NCBI RefSeq assembly: GCF_000717645.1
Contig: NZ_JNZZ01000005.1
Location: 225,987 to 289,986, forward strand
Reading direction: 5' to 3'
DNA length: 64,000 nt
Origin: Streptomyces californicus
Lineage (GTDB): Bacteria; Actinomycetota; Actinomycetes; Streptomycetales; Streptomycetaceae
The notes under the pieces were generated by a model that saw only the letters and a list, made by a program, of their open reading frames with translations, did not search any database and was not told the origin of the DNA. The translations under genes were made by a program, and so were the position numbers. This document shows, in pieces, positions 9,382 to 19,964 of the stretch; positions within the stretch are counted from its first letter, which is position 1, and every line of letters starts with the position of its first letter.

Positions 9382-9734
9382 CGCCGGAGCGGCTGCGGGC
9401 CTTCTGTCTGGAGTTCAACGCGAGCGTGGAGGAGTTCCCGTTCAGCCCGGAGACCTCGGTCTTCAAGGTGCTCGGCAAGATGTTCGCCCTCACCGCGCTG
9501 GACGCCCGGCCGCTCACGATCAACCTCAAGTGCGACCCGGACAACGCGGTCCGCCTCCGCGAGGAGCATGCGAAGGCCATCGTCCCCGGCTGGCACATGA
9601 ACAAGCGCCACTGGAACACGGTGACCGTCTCCGGGGTCCCCGACACACTGCTGCGCGAGCTGATCGAGGACTCCTACGACCTGGTGGTCGCCGGCCTCCC
9701 GAAAGCGGAACGGCTCAAGCTGGACCGGCCCTGA
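9378..9734 (+). CDS. MmcQ/YjbR family DNA-binding-fold protein
   Basis: 118 residues, the usual size for MmcQ/YjbR. The family core is visible: FALTALDARPLTINLKCDP, then VPGWHMNKRHWNTV, then LRELIEDSYDLVVAGLPK. The fold is a CyaY-like or double-wing domain; the biochemical role is not established. The ATG overlaps the previous stop (ATGA), completing a four-gene coupled run from phoH. Confidence 0.9.
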   Translation: MTPERLRAFCLEFNASVEEFPFSPETSVFKVLGKMFALTALDARPLTINLKCDPDNAVRLREEHAKAIVPGWHMNKRHWNTVTVSGVPDTLLRELIEDSYDLVVAGLPKAERLKLDRP

Positions 9735-9774
9735 GGCGCGTCCGGCGTCGACGAACGACCCCGGGAGCGGCGGT

Positions 9775-10593
9775 ATGACGGAACAGCTCGACCGCGCCAC
9801 CGGCCTGCTCCGGGACGTGCTGGGGCCGGACCTCCTCGGTGCCTGTCTCCACGGCTCCGCCGTCCTCGGCGGGCTGCGTCCGGCCAGCGACCTCGACATC
9901 CTGGCGATCCCCCGTCGCAGCCTGGACACGGACCGGCGACGCGCGCTGCTGGCGGGCCTGCTGGAGATCTCCGGGCTCACCCCCGGGGTCCGGCCGCTGG
10001 AGCTGACCGTCGTCGTCCACTCCGGCATCCGCCCCTGGCGCTACCCGCCGACCGCGGACTTCCTCTACGGCGAGTGGCTGCGCGCGGAGTTGACCGCGGG
10101 CGGGCCACCGCTCCCCGCGCCTCTGCCGGACCTGGCGCTGCTCCTCACCGTCGCCCGGACCGGCGGCCGTCCCCTCACCGGGCAGCCGCCGGCCCGGCTC
10201 ATCGACCCCGTGCCCCACGCCGACCTGGTCCGGGCGAGCGTCGCGGGCCTCCCGGAACTCCTCGACGACCTCGCCGACGACACCCGTAACGTCCTGCTCA
10301 CCCTGGCCCGGGTCTGGGCGACCCTCGCCACCGGCGAGATCCTGCCGAAGGACGCCGCGGCGGACTGGGCCCTCGCCCGGCTCCCCGCCGAACACCGTCC
10401 CGTCCTGGAGCACGCCCGCGAGCTGTACCGCACCACCCGTTACGCGGACGAGCGCTGGAGCCCGGCCCTGACCGCCCGGGTCCGCCCGCACGCGTGCGAG
10501 GTGCTCGCCCGGATCGACCGTCTCCGCGCCGGTGGCGACGGCGGGCCCCCACCGGCTCCCGGAGAGCCGCGCGGCGGCGTCGGGGGCGCATGA
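9775..10593 (+). CDS. Aminoglycoside adenylyltransferase-like nucleotidyltransferase
   Basis: 272 residues. The nucleotidyltransferase signature HGSAVLGGLRPASDLDI (from about residue 26) gives the GS plus DxD metal-binding pair. A second acidic position follows in PLELTVVVHSG, and a helical C-terminal domain resembles that of ANT(3'')/ANT(9) (AadA) enzymes. These transfer AMP to streptomycin or spectinomycin. Chromosomal homologues are common in Streptomyces and often do not confer resistance, so the substrate is uncertain. Confidence 0.82.
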   Translation: MTEQLDRATGLLRDVLGPDLLGACLHGSAVLGGLRPASDLDILAIPRRSLDTDRRRALLAGLLEISGLTPGVRPLELTVVVHSGIRPWRYPPTADFLYGEWLRAELTAGGPPLPAPLPDLALLLTVARTGGRPLTGQPPARLIDPVPHADLVRASVAGLPELLDDLADDTRNVLLTLARVWATLATGEILPKDAAADWALARLPAEHRPVLEHARELYRTTRYADERWSPALTARVRPHACEVLARIDRLRAGGDGGPPPAPGEPRGGVGGA

Positions 10594-10627
10594 CCCGCCG
10601 CTCCCGCCCCCTTCGTATGCTCGTGCC

Positions 10628-10990
10628 ATGACCGACACCACCAACGCCACCGACCTCGACGCCGAGGACCGCAAGATCGTCACGCTGGCGCGCAGCGCCC
10701 GGGCCCGCAACGGGGTGCCCGAAGGCGCGGCCGTGCGCGACGAGACGGGGCGTACGTACGTCGCGGGCACGGTGGCGCTGGAGTCGTTGAAGCTCAGCGC
10801 CCTGCGGACCGCCGTCGCCATGGCCGTCGCCAGCGGCGCCACCTCGCTGGAGGCCGCCGCCGTCGTCTCCGCCGCCGAGGCGCCCTCCGACGAGGACCGG
10901 GCAGCCGTGCGGGACCTGGGCGGACCGGAGACGCCGGTGTTCCTCGCGGGCCCGGACGGGGTGGTCCGGGCCCGCGTCACGGCGGGCTGA
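10628..10990 (+). CDS. Cytidine-deaminase-fold protein without zinc ligands
   Basis: 120 residues resembling the small cytidine deaminase fold: ARSARARNGVPEGAAVRDETGRTYVAGTV, then a helix-rich middle, then FLAGPDGVVRARVT. The HAE and PCxxC motifs that hold catalytic zinc are absent, and the protein contains no cysteine. It is therefore probably non-catalytic or divergent. A TATGCT hexamer (10616-10621) ends six bases before the ATG, suggesting a leaderless mRNA. It sits just upstream of era. Confidence 0.75.
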   Translation: MTDTTNATDLDAEDRKIVTLARSARARNGVPEGAAVRDETGRTYVAGTVALESLKLSALRTAVAMAVASGATSLEAAAVVSAAEAPSDEDRAAVRDLGGPETPVFLAGPDGVVRARVTAG

Positions 10991-11131
10991 GCGGCCGGGC
11001 GGCGGCCCGCCGCCCGGCGGGGCTCCGGTACCCCTTCCGTACGCCCCGGGGCGGGCCTGTGCCCGCCCCGTCGGCGCGTCCCGGCGCACCGCTGTGCGAG
11101 CGCGTCACCGGGATCGGGGAGAATGGACGCC

Positions 11132-12097
11132 ATGAGCGCTCGACCGAACCAAGAATCCGCTGCCCCGCAGCCGGAGACCACCTCCCCCCACCGGGCCGGT
11201 TTCGCCTGCTTCGTGGGCCGCCCCAACGCGGGCAAGTCCACCCTGACGAACGCTCTGGTCGGTCAGAAGGTGGCGATCACCTCCAACCGCCCCCAGACCA
11301 CCCGGCACACCGTGCGCGGCATCGTGCACCGTGACGACGCGCAGCTGATCCTGGTCGACACCCCCGGCCTCCACAAGCCGCGCACGCTGCTCGGCGAGCG
11401 GCTCAACGACGTCGTACGGACCACCTGGGCCGAGGTCGACGTCATCGGCTTCTGCCTGCCCGCCGACCAGAAGCTCGGCCCCGGCGACAAGTACATCGTC
11501 AAGGAGCTCGCGGGGATCAGGAAGACCCCCAAGATCGCCATCATCACCAAGACCGACCTGGTCGACTCCAAGACGCTGGCCGAACAGCTCCTCGCCGTCT
11601 CCGCGCTCGCGCAGGAGCTCGGCTTCGAGTGGGCCGAGATCGTTCCCGTCTCGGCGGTCGGCGACCAGCAGGTCGGCCTGCTCGCCGATCTCATCGCCCC
11701 GCTGCTCCCCGAGAGCCCGCCGCTCTACCCGGAGGGCGACCTCACCGACGAGCCGGAGATGGTCATGGTCGCGGAGCTGATTCGCGAGGCGGCGCTGGAG
11801 GGCGTGCGCGACGAGCTGCCGCACTCCATCGCGGTCGTCGTCGAGGAGATGCTGCCCCGCGAGGACCGTCCGGCGGACAAACCGCTGCTGGACATCCACG
11901 CCAACGTCTACATCGAGCGCCCGAGCCAGAAGGGCATCATCATCGGCCCGAAGGGCAAGCGGCTGAAGGACGTCGGCACCAAGTCCCGCAAGCACATCGA
12001 GGCGCTGCTCGGCACCCCGGTCTACCTGGACCTGCACGTGAAGGTCGCCAAGGACTGGCAGCGCGACCCCAAGCAGCTGCGCAAGCTCGGGTTCTAG
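11132..12097 (+). CDS. era: GTPase Era
   Basis: 321 residues. The G domain has G1 GRPNAGKST (29-37), G3 DTPGLH and G4 TKTD. The C-terminal KH domain has IIIGPKGKRLKDVG and ends KDWQRDPKQLRKLGF. Era binds the 3' end of 16S rRNA and assists 30S assembly, consistent with ybeY nearby. ATG 11132 is preferred over 11123 because GGGGAGA (11116-11122) is nine bases away. GAGAAT at 11119-11124 could alternatively be a -10 for a leaderless message from the same ATG. Confidence 0.96.
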   Translation: MSARPNQESAAPQPETTSPHRAGFACFVGRPNAGKSTLTNALVGQKVAITSNRPQTTRHTVRGIVHRDDAQLILVDTPGLHKPRTLLGERLNDVVRTTWAEVDVIGFCLPADQKLGPGDKYIVKELAGIRKTPKIAIITKTDLVDSKTLAEQLLAVSALAQELGFEWAEIVPVSAVGDQQVGLLADLIAPLLPESPPLYPEGDLTDEPEMVMVAELIREAALEGVRDELPHSIAVVVEEMLPREDRPADKPLLDIHANVYIERPSQKGIIIGPKGKRLKDVGTKSRKHIEALLGTPVYLDLHVKVAKDWQRDPKQLRKLGF

Positions 12098-12139
12098 AGC
12101 CTTTCCGGAGACCGCTGGGTGCCTCCGGCGGCCGGTGCC

Positions 12140-12174
12140 GATCTCACGCGCCCTCCTTGAGGACGCGTGAGATC
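12140..12174. terminator. Inverted repeat between era and the convergent emfourin gene
   Basis: GATCTCACGCG (12140-12150) pairs perfectly with CGCGTGAGATC (12164-12174) around a 13-base loop. It overlaps the last codons and stop of the convergent emfourin gene, so coding and terminator functions share the sequence. Confidence 0.6.
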
Positions 12175-12410
12175 AGCGTGCGCTGTGCCCCGGTCAGATC
12201 GGGGTCAGCGCAGTACACGGTGGTGCCGTCGACCGTGATCGCGTACCGGAAGCCGTCCGGGGCCCCGGTGGGCGGGGCGTCGCGGGCGCGGGAGAGGGCC
12301 TCCTCGGCGAGCGACCGCCAGGTGGCGGCGTCCTCCCGGCCCTCGGTGTCGAGTTCGCCGCTCCGGGCGATGCCGGCGAAGCCGCCGGTCCGGCTGACCT
12401 GAATACGCAT
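12144..12410 (-). CDS. Protealysin inhibitor emfourin-like protein
   Basis: 88 residues starting MRIQVSRTGGFAGIAR, with a C-terminal half carrying DGFRYAITVDGTTVYCADP. This matches my recollection of emfourin, the small proteinaceous inhibitor of protealysin-type M4 proteases, which is encoded beside its target. The next gene upstream on the same strand is exactly such a protease. ATG 12410 has AGGA six bases upstream; the longer frame is not supported. Expected role: keep the cytoplasmic protease silent by binding its active-site cleft. Confidence 0.8.
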   Translation of the reverse strand: MRIQVSRTGGFAGIARSGELDTEGREDAATWRSLAEEALSRARDAPPTGAPDGFRYAITVDGTTVYCADPDLTGAQRTLISRVLKEGA

Positions 12411-12519
12411 GGGGTCCTGTCTATCGGGGGCCGGGCGGAGGCTCAACCCCGCCCGGTCGGCGGGCCGGTGGTCCCGCCCGCCCACCGGGGCGGCTGCCCG
12501 GTCGGCGGGCGGCAGGCCG

Positions 12520-12690
12520 GGCGGGCTCGGACGGCCCGCCCAGTCGGGCCCGGGGCGGCCGGACGGCCCGCGTCGGATCGGGCCCGGATGACCCGCCCGC
12601 GTCGAACCGGGCTCGGACGGCCCGCCCGCCTCGCTTCGGGCCCGGACGGGTGGCCCGCGTCGGATGGGGCCCGGCCGCCCCCGCCCGCGT
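12520..12690. repeat. Degenerate GC-rich repeats between the protease and inhibitor genes
   Basis: About four or five degenerate copies of a roughly 30-bp unit around CCCGCGTCGGAT(C/G)GGGCCCGG fill the 288-bp gap between the M4 protease and emfourin genes. No ORF with credible features is present. Confidence 0.5.
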
Positions 12691-12698
12691 CGGTCCGG

Positions 12699-13775
12699 TC
12701 AGGCCCGGGTGGAGACGCCCACCTCGGACCACGCCTTGAGGACCGCCTCCCGCTCGTCCGCCTCGCCGAAGCGGTCGCCCGCCGCCGCGACCGTCAGCCG
12801 GGCGAACTGCGCGAAGTCCGCGTTGGCCGTCAGCTCGCCGCCGGTCAGCACGTCGAACCAGATCTGCCCGGCGCGCTCCCAGGAGTTGCCGCCCAGCGCG
12901 GTGGCCGTGAGGTAGAACGCCCGGTTCGGGATGCCGGAGTTGAGGTGGACCCCGCCGTTGTCCTCCTCCGTCTCGATGTAGTCCTCCATCGATCCGGGCT
13001 GCGGGTCCTTGCCGAGGACGTCGTCGTCGTACGCCGTGCCCGGGGCCTTCATCGAGCGCAGCGCCTTCCCGCTGACCCCCGGCGCCAGCAGCCCGGCGCC
13101 GATCAGCCAGTCCGCCTGCTCGGCGCTCTGGCCCAGCGAGTACTGCTTCACCAGCGCGCCGAAGACGTCGGACACGGACTCGTTGAGCGCGCCGGACTGG
13201 CCCTCGTAGCGGAGGTTGGCGGTGTACTGCGTGAGGCCGTGGGCCAGTTCGTGGGCGATCACGTCGACCGCGACGGTGAAGTCGAGGAAGATCTCGCCGT
13301 CGCCGTCCCCGAAGACCATCTGCTCGCCGTCGAAGAACGCGTTGTTGTACTCCTGGCCGTAGTGGACGGAGCCGGTCAGCGGGAGGCCCTTGCCGTCGAT
13401 CGAGCTGCGCCCGTACGCCGAGAGCAGCAGGTCGAAGGTGGCGCCGAGTCCGGCGTAGGCGCGGTTGACGCTGGCGTCGGAGGTGGGCTTCTCGCCCTCG
13501 TCGCGGACCTTGGAGCCCGGCAGCGTGGTGCCGTTCTCGCAGTCGTACAGCGTGCGGTGCGGTTTGGAGGGGACGGCGCCGGCGGTGTGCCGCGTCGGCG
13601 TCGCGGCGAGCGCCGTGATCCGGCGGTGGTCGCGGCGCAGGGCGTCGGCCTCCAGCGTGCGGCGGGCCGGATCGGCGAGCCGTGGCTCGGCCGACCGGGA
13701 CAGGTGGTCGAGGACGTGGGGCGGAACGATGGTGCAGAAGACGGGGTTGAGCTCACCGTCGGTTCGAAGGTCCAT
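12699..13775 (-). CDS. Protealysin-like M4 family metalloprotease
   Basis: 358 residues. The zinc motif HELAHGLTQYTAN (His175, Glu176, His179) is followed by NESVSDVFG, the third ligand, and GGVHLNSGIPNRAFY, the catalytic histidine region of thermolysin-type enzymes. There is no signal peptide. The short N-terminus carries CTIVPPHVLDHL, resembling the short PPYML-type propeptide of protealysin-like proteases rather than the long thermolysin prosegment. The enzyme is probably made in the cytoplasm and inhibited by the adjacent emfourin. ATG 13775 starts the propeptide. The gene is divergent from leuA. Confidence 0.9.
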   Translation of the reverse strand: MDLRTDGELNPVFCTIVPPHVLDHLSRSAEPRLADPARRTLEADALRRDHRRITALAATPTRHTAGAVPSKPHRTLYDCENGTTLPGSKVRDEGEKPTSDASVNRAYAGLGATFDLLLSAYGRSSIDGKGLPLTGSVHYGQEYNNAFFDGEQMVFGDGDGEIFLDFTVAVDVIAHELAHGLTQYTANLRYEGQSGALNESVSDVFGALVKQYSLGQSAEQADWLIGAGLLAPGVSGKALRSMKAPGTAYDDDVLGKDPQPGSMEDYIETEEDNGGVHLNSGIPNRAFYLTATALGGNSWERAGQIWFDVLTGGELTANADFAQFARLTVAAAGDRFGEADEREAVLKAWSEVGVSTRA

Positions 13776-13825
13776 ACAACGACTGTGGCACTCCGTCACC
13801 GTTCTGTCACTGGTTGCGACGGTGA

Positions 13826-15856
<2,031 letters not shown>

Positions 15857-15873
15857 CCCCCGAACGGCACGCT

Positions 15874-15912
15874 CCGAACCCCGACCGCCCGCTCCGGGCG
15901 GTCGGGGTTCGG
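15874..15912. terminator. leuA terminator
   Basis: CCGAACCCCGACCGCCC (15874-15890) pairs perfectly with GGGCGGTCGGGGTTCGG (15896-15912) around a five-base loop. It lies 18 bp after the leuA stop. Confidence 0.9.
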
Positions 15913-16021
15913 CCATATCCGGGGGTTGTGACGTCCGAGAGGCTGACGCCGCGTCGCCGATGTGGCTAACATCACGTCCAACACACGGCAGTGTTGCCGG
16001 AGCGTTACGGAGGTGTGCGAC

Positions 16022-16726
16022 GTGGGGTCGACCAAAGGACAACGCGCTCTGAGGCCGGTCCTCTGCGGCGTACGCACCGTCTGGGACGCCGTCGGCGACG
16101 GCGTCTTCTTCTGCTCGGGCTGCGGGGGAGACCGCAACTACCGCCACCTGACCGGCCGTCGCCGCCTCACCGTCCTCGGCGTCCCGCTGGTCGGCCGCGG
16201 CGAGGCCGAGCCCGTCGTCGAGTGCGCCGCCTGCCTCGCCCGGTACGCCCCCGAGGCGCTGGAGCACCCCACCACGACCCGGTTCTCGGCGATGCTGCGC
16301 GAGGCCGTCCACACCGTCACCCTGGCCGTCCTCGCCGCCGGCGGCACCACCTCCCGCACCGTCCTGGAGGCCGCCGTCGCCACCGTGCGCGACGCCGGGC
16401 TCGACGACTGCACCCAGGAGCAGCTGTACACGGTCGTCGAGGTGCTGGCCGCCGACACCGGGTACGGCTCCGGCGCCGACCCGGCCGCCGAGGCGTGCGG
16501 CCCGACCCTCGCCATCGAGCTGCACGAGGTGCTGGCCCCGCTCGCCCCGCACCTGGCCACCGCCGGCCGCGAGTCCGTCCTCCTCCAGGGCGCCCGGATC
16601 GCGCTGGCCGACGGGCCCTACCGCGCCGCCGAGCGCCAGGTCCTCACCACGGTCGGCACCGCCCTCCACCTCCCCGACGAGGACATCGCCCGGCTGCTGG
16701 CGGCGGCCGCCCGCACACCCTCGTAG
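16022..16726 (+). CDS. TerB-like protein with N-terminal zinc ribbon
   Basis: 234 residues. An N-terminal CSGCGGD and a later CAAC form a probable zinc ribbon (residues about 24-75). The rest is helical and resembles the tellurite-resistance TerB domain, ending QGARIALADGPYRAAERQVLTTVG. GTG 16022 is eight bases from GGAGG (16009-16013); an earlier in-frame GTG at 16013 overlaps that ribosome site. The function is unknown. It lies between leuA and recO, an order I believe is common in Streptomyces. Confidence 0.8.
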   Translation: MGSTKGQRALRPVLCGVRTVWDAVGDGVFFCSGCGGDRNYRHLTGRRRLTVLGVPLVGRGEAEPVVECAACLARYAPEALEHPTTTRFSAMLREAVHTVTLAVLAAGGTTSRTVLEAAVATVRDAGLDDCTQEQLYTVVEVLAADTGYGSGADPAAEACGPTLAIELHEVLAPLAPHLATAGRESVLLQGARIALADGPYRAAERQVLTTVGTALHLPDEDIARLLAAAARTPS

Positions 16727-16817
16727 CGCCGCCTCCGGACGCCCCCGCACGCCCTCGTGGCGCCCCGTCCCGGACGGGGCCGCCCGCCGTCGGCCCCCGG
16801 TGGGCGACAATGGGCCC

Positions 16818-17564
16818 ATGAGCTTGTTCCGGGACGACGGCATCGTGCTGCGTACGCAGAAACTGGGCGAGGCCGACCGGATCATCACGATCCTGACCCG
16901 CGGCCACGGCCGGGTCCGCGCCGTCGCCCGCGGGGTGCGCCGCACCAAGTCCAAGTTCGGCGCCCGGCTGGAGCCCTTCTCCCACGTCGACGTGCAGTTC
17001 TTCGCCCGCGGCAGCGAGCTGGTCGGCCGGGGGCTGCCGCTCTGCACCCAGAGCGAGACGATCGCCCCGTACGGCGGTGGGATCGTCGCCGACTACGCCC
17101 GCTACACCGCCGGCACCGCGATGCTGGAGACCGCCGAGCGGTTCACCGACCACGAGGGCGAACCTGCCGTCCAGCAGTACCTGCTGCTCGTCGGCGGCCT
17201 GCGCACCCTCGCCCGGGGCGAGCACGCCCCCCACCTGATCCTGGACGCGTTCCTGCTGCGCTCGCTCGCGGTGAACGGGTACGCCCCCAGCTTCGAGGAC
17301 TGCGCCAAGTGCGGAATGCCCGGACCGAACCGTTTCTTCTCGGTCGCGGCGGGGGGCGTCATCTGCGGTGACTGCCGGGTCCCCGGGAGCGTCGTACCCT
17401 CGGCACAGGCCCTGGAACTGCTGAGCGCGCTGCTCAGCGGGGACTGGGCGACGGCGGACGCGTGCGAGGCGCGTCATGTCAGGGAGGGGAGCGGGCTGGT
17501 GTCCGCCTATCTGCACTGGCATCTGGAGCGCGGCCTGCGCTCGCTGCGGTACGTCGAGAAGTGA
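16818..17564 (+). CDS. recO: DNA repair protein RecO
   Basis: 248 residues. The N-terminal OB fold begins MSLFRDDGIVLRTQKLGEADRIIT, and a zinc finger is formed by CAKCG and ICGDC near residues 163-190. RecO loads RecA onto SSB-coated single-stranded DNA in the RecFOR pathway. ATG 16818 follows a GACAAT hexamer (16806-16811) by six bases and has no ribosome site, suggesting a leaderless message. uppS follows 90 bp downstream. Confidence 0.95.
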   Translation: MSLFRDDGIVLRTQKLGEADRIITILTRGHGRVRAVARGVRRTKSKFGARLEPFSHVDVQFFARGSELVGRGLPLCTQSETIAPYGGGIVADYARYTAGTAMLETAERFTDHEGEPAVQQYLLLVGGLRTLARGEHAPHLILDAFLLRSLAVNGYAPSFEDCAKCGMPGPNRFFSVAAGGVICGDCRVPGSVVPSAQALELLSALLSGDWATADACEARHVREGSGLVSAYLHWHLERGLRSLRYVEK

Positions 17565-17654
17565 CGCGGTGCGTCGGGCGGACGACGCGACGCGTGGACA
17601 GGCCCCACCCCCATGGCCGGTGGGGCCACGTGACACAGGGAGACTGAGAAGCTC

Positions 17655-18482
17655 ATGGCAGTACGCGGGATCCTCGGCGGCCGAAACCGGCGCACGTACC
17701 AGACCCCCGAGCCGCACCCCTCGGGCGCGGTGCCCCCGAAGATCCCGGGCGAGCTGGTGCCCCAGCACGTCGCCGTCGTGATGGACGGCAACGGCCGCTG
17801 GGCCAAGGAGCGGGGTCTGCCCCGCACCGAGGGCCACAAGGTGGGCGAGGGCGTCGTCATGGACGTGCTCAAGGGCTGCATCGAGATGGGCGTGAAGAAC
17901 CTCTCCCTGTACGCCTTCTCCACCGAGAACTGGAAGCGTTCCCCGGAGGAGGTGAAGTTCCTGATGAACTTCAACCGGGACGTGATCCGCCGCCGCCGCG
18001 ACGAGATGGACGAGCTGGGCATCCGCATCCGCTGGGTGGGCCGCATGCCCAAGCTGTGGAAGTCCGTCGTCCAGGAGCTCCAGGTCGCCCAGGAGCAGAC
18101 CAAGGACAACGACGCGATGACGCTGTACTTCTGCGTCAACTACGGCGGCCGCGCGGAGATCGCGGACGCCGCGCAGCGCATCGCCCAGGACGTCGCGGCC
18201 GGGAAGCTGGACCCGTCGAAGGTCAACGAGAAGACCTTCCAGAAGTACATCTACTACCCGGACATGCCGGACGTGGACCTCTTCGTGCGGCCCAGCGGCG
18301 AGCAGCGCACCTCGAACTACCTGATCTGGCAGAGCGCGTACGCGGAGATGGTCTTCCAGGACGTGCTCTGGCCGGACTTCGACCGCCGCGACCTGTGGCG
18401 GGCCTGCCTGGAGTACGCCCAGCGCGACCGCCGCTTCGGGGGCGCGGAGGCGGTCGAGGCCGCGGAGGCCCTCAAGAAGTGA
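17655..18482 (+). CDS. uppS: Isoprenyl transferase (undecaprenyl diphosphate synthase type)
   Basis: 275 residues. The cis-prenyltransferase signatures are [15 protein letters not shown] (Asp44 binds the diphosphate) and the [10 protein letters not shown] motif, with a C-terminal Trp-Pro-Asp-Phe segment. The enzyme condenses isopentenyl diphosphate into the polyprenyl carrier used in cell-wall synthesis. GGGAGA lies about 15 bases before the ATG, with GAGAAG closer. It converges on zur across only 25 bp. Confidence 0.95.
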   Translation: MAVRGILGGRNRRTYQTPEPHPSGAVPPKIPGELVPQHVAVVMDGNGRWAKERGLPRTEGHKVGEGVVMDVLKGCIEMGVKNLSLYAFSTENWKRSPEEVKFLMNFNRDVIRRRRDEMDELGIRIRWVGRMPKLWKSVVQELQVAQEQTKDNDAMTLYFCVNYGGRAEIADAAQRIAQDVAAGKLDPSKVNEKTFQKYIYYPDMPDVDLFVRPSGEQRTSNYLIWQSAYAEMVFQDVLWPDFDRRDLWRACLEYAQRDRRFGGAEAVEAAEALKK

Positions 18483-18507
18483 CGCGGGGGACGCGGAAAA
18501 GGGGCGG

Positions 18508-18942
18508 CTACGCCTTCTTCTCGGCGCACTCCGCGCAGGTGCCGAAGATCTCGACGGTGTGCGCGACGTTCACGTACCCGTGCTGGGCGGCGATCGACTC
18601 GGCCCACTGCTCGACGGCCGGGCCCTCGACCTCCACCGCCTTGCCGCAGAGCCGGCAGACCAGGTGGTGGTGGTGGTCGCCGGTCGAGCACCGCCGGTAG
18701 ACGGCCTCGCCCTCGGTGGTGCGCAGGACGTCGACCTCACCGGCGTCGGCGAGGGACTGCAGGGTCCGGTAGACCGTGGTCAGGCCCACGGAGTCGCCGC
18801 GGTGTTTCAGGACGTCGTGCAGCTCCTGGGCGCTGCGGAACTCGTCGACCTCGTCGAGCGCCGCCGCCACCGCCGCCCGCTGCCGGGTGGACCGGCCGCG
18901 TACCGGCGCTGCGTTCGTGCCACTGATCGGCGCCGTGGCCAC
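18508..18942 (-). CDS. zur: Zinc uptake regulator Zur (Fur family)
   Basis: 144 residues. A winged helix (QRAAVAAALDEVDEFRSAQELHDVL) precedes the dimerisation domain with DHHHHLVCRLCGK and a C-terminal GTCAEC, the structural zinc Cys4 site typical of actinobacterial Zur. GTG 18942 has GAGGAGG six bases upstream, which selects it over the longer frame. Zur represses the zinc importer when zinc is plentiful; the znu genes lie directly upstream on the same strand. Confidence 0.93.
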   Translation of the reverse strand: MATAPISGTNAAPVRGRSTRQRAAVAAALDEVDEFRSAQELHDVLKHRGDSVGLTTVYRTLQSLADAGEVDVLRTTEGEAVYRRCSTGDHHHHLVCRLCGKAVEVEGPAVEQWAESIAAQHGYVNVAHTVEIFGTCAECAEKKA

Positions 18943-19064
18943 AGGTGCCTCCTCGTGTCGCCCGTACATGTGTCGGGCCATTGTGCCAGCCCGGCCGGTC
19001 CCTCCCGGCGAACACGTACGGTGCGACTCCGTCACACACACCGCTGTCGCGGCCGTCGCGTCCC

Positions 19065-19964
19065 TCACACGCGTACGTCGTCCCGGTCCCGGCGGGCCTT
19101 CGGTACTTCCAGGGTGCACTCCGCGCCCTTCGTCTCGCTCGCCCGCGCCCGCCGCCGCGCGAGCGGAGCGGCGAGGGCGGTCAGGGCGACGAACACCGCG
19201 ATGGCCAGCAGCACGATCGTCGCGCCCGGCGGAACGTCCTGGTAGTACGAGGTGACGGTGCCGGTGAGGGTGACGGCCGTGCCGATCACCACCGACAGCA
19301 CGAAGGTGACCTTGAAGGACTTGGTGATCTGCTGGGCGGCCGCCACCGGCACCACCATCAGCGCGCTGACCAGCAGCAGGCCGACGACCCGCATTGCGAC
19401 GGTCACGGTCACGGCGGCGACCACGGCGACCAGCAGGTTCAGAAACCGCACCGGCAGTCCGGAGACCCGGGCGAACTCCTCGTCCTGGCTGACCGCGAAC
19501 AGCTGGCGCCGCAGCCCCACGGTGACCAGCACCACGAAGGCGGCCAGGACGCAGATCGCGACGACGTCCGACTCGGAGACGGTGGCGAGCGAGCCGAAGA
19601 GGTACGAGGTCAGGTTGGCGTTGGAGCCGCTGTCGGACAGGTTGATCAGCATCACGCCGCCCGCCATGCCGCCGTAGAACAGCATCGCCAGGGCGAGATC
19701 GCCGCGCGTGTGCCCGTACCAGCGGATCAGCTCCATCACCACGGCGCCGGCCACCGCGACGGCGGTCGCCATCCAGACCGGGCTGGTGGAGAGCAGGAAG
19801 CCGAGGCCGACGCCGGTCATCGCGATGTGCCCGATGCCGTCGCCCATCAGGGCCTGGCGCCGCTGCACCAGGAAGATGCCGATGGCGGGGGCGGTGATGC
19901 CGACCAGCACGGCCGCGATGAGCGCCCGCTGCATGAAGGGAGGGTTGAGGAATTCGAGGAGCAT
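19065..19964 (-). CDS. znuB: Zinc ABC transporter permease ZnuB
   Basis: 299 residues with about eight or nine membrane segments. It begins MLLEFLNPPFMQRALIAAVLVG and contains RRQALMGDGIGHIAMTGVG, the cytoplasmic coupling loop of ABC-3 family metal permeases. The ATG overlaps the znuC stop (ATGA), so the two are translationally coupled. It imports the metal delivered by ZnuA, driven by ZnuC. Confidence 0.94.
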   Translation of the reverse strand: MLLEFLNPPFMQRALIAAVLVGITAPAIGIFLVQRRQALMGDGIGHIAMTGVGLGFLLSTSPVWMATAVAVAGAVVMELIRWYGHTRGDLALAMLFYGGMAGGVMLINLSDSGSNANLTSYLFGSLATVSESDVVAICVLAAFVVLVTVGLRRQLFAVSQDEEFARVSGLPVRFLNLLVAVVAAVTVTVAMRVVGLLLVSALMVVPVAAAQQITKSFKVTFVLSVVIGTAVTLTGTVTSYYQDVPPGATIVLLAIAVFVALTALAAPLARRRARASETKGAECTLEVPKARRDRDDVRV

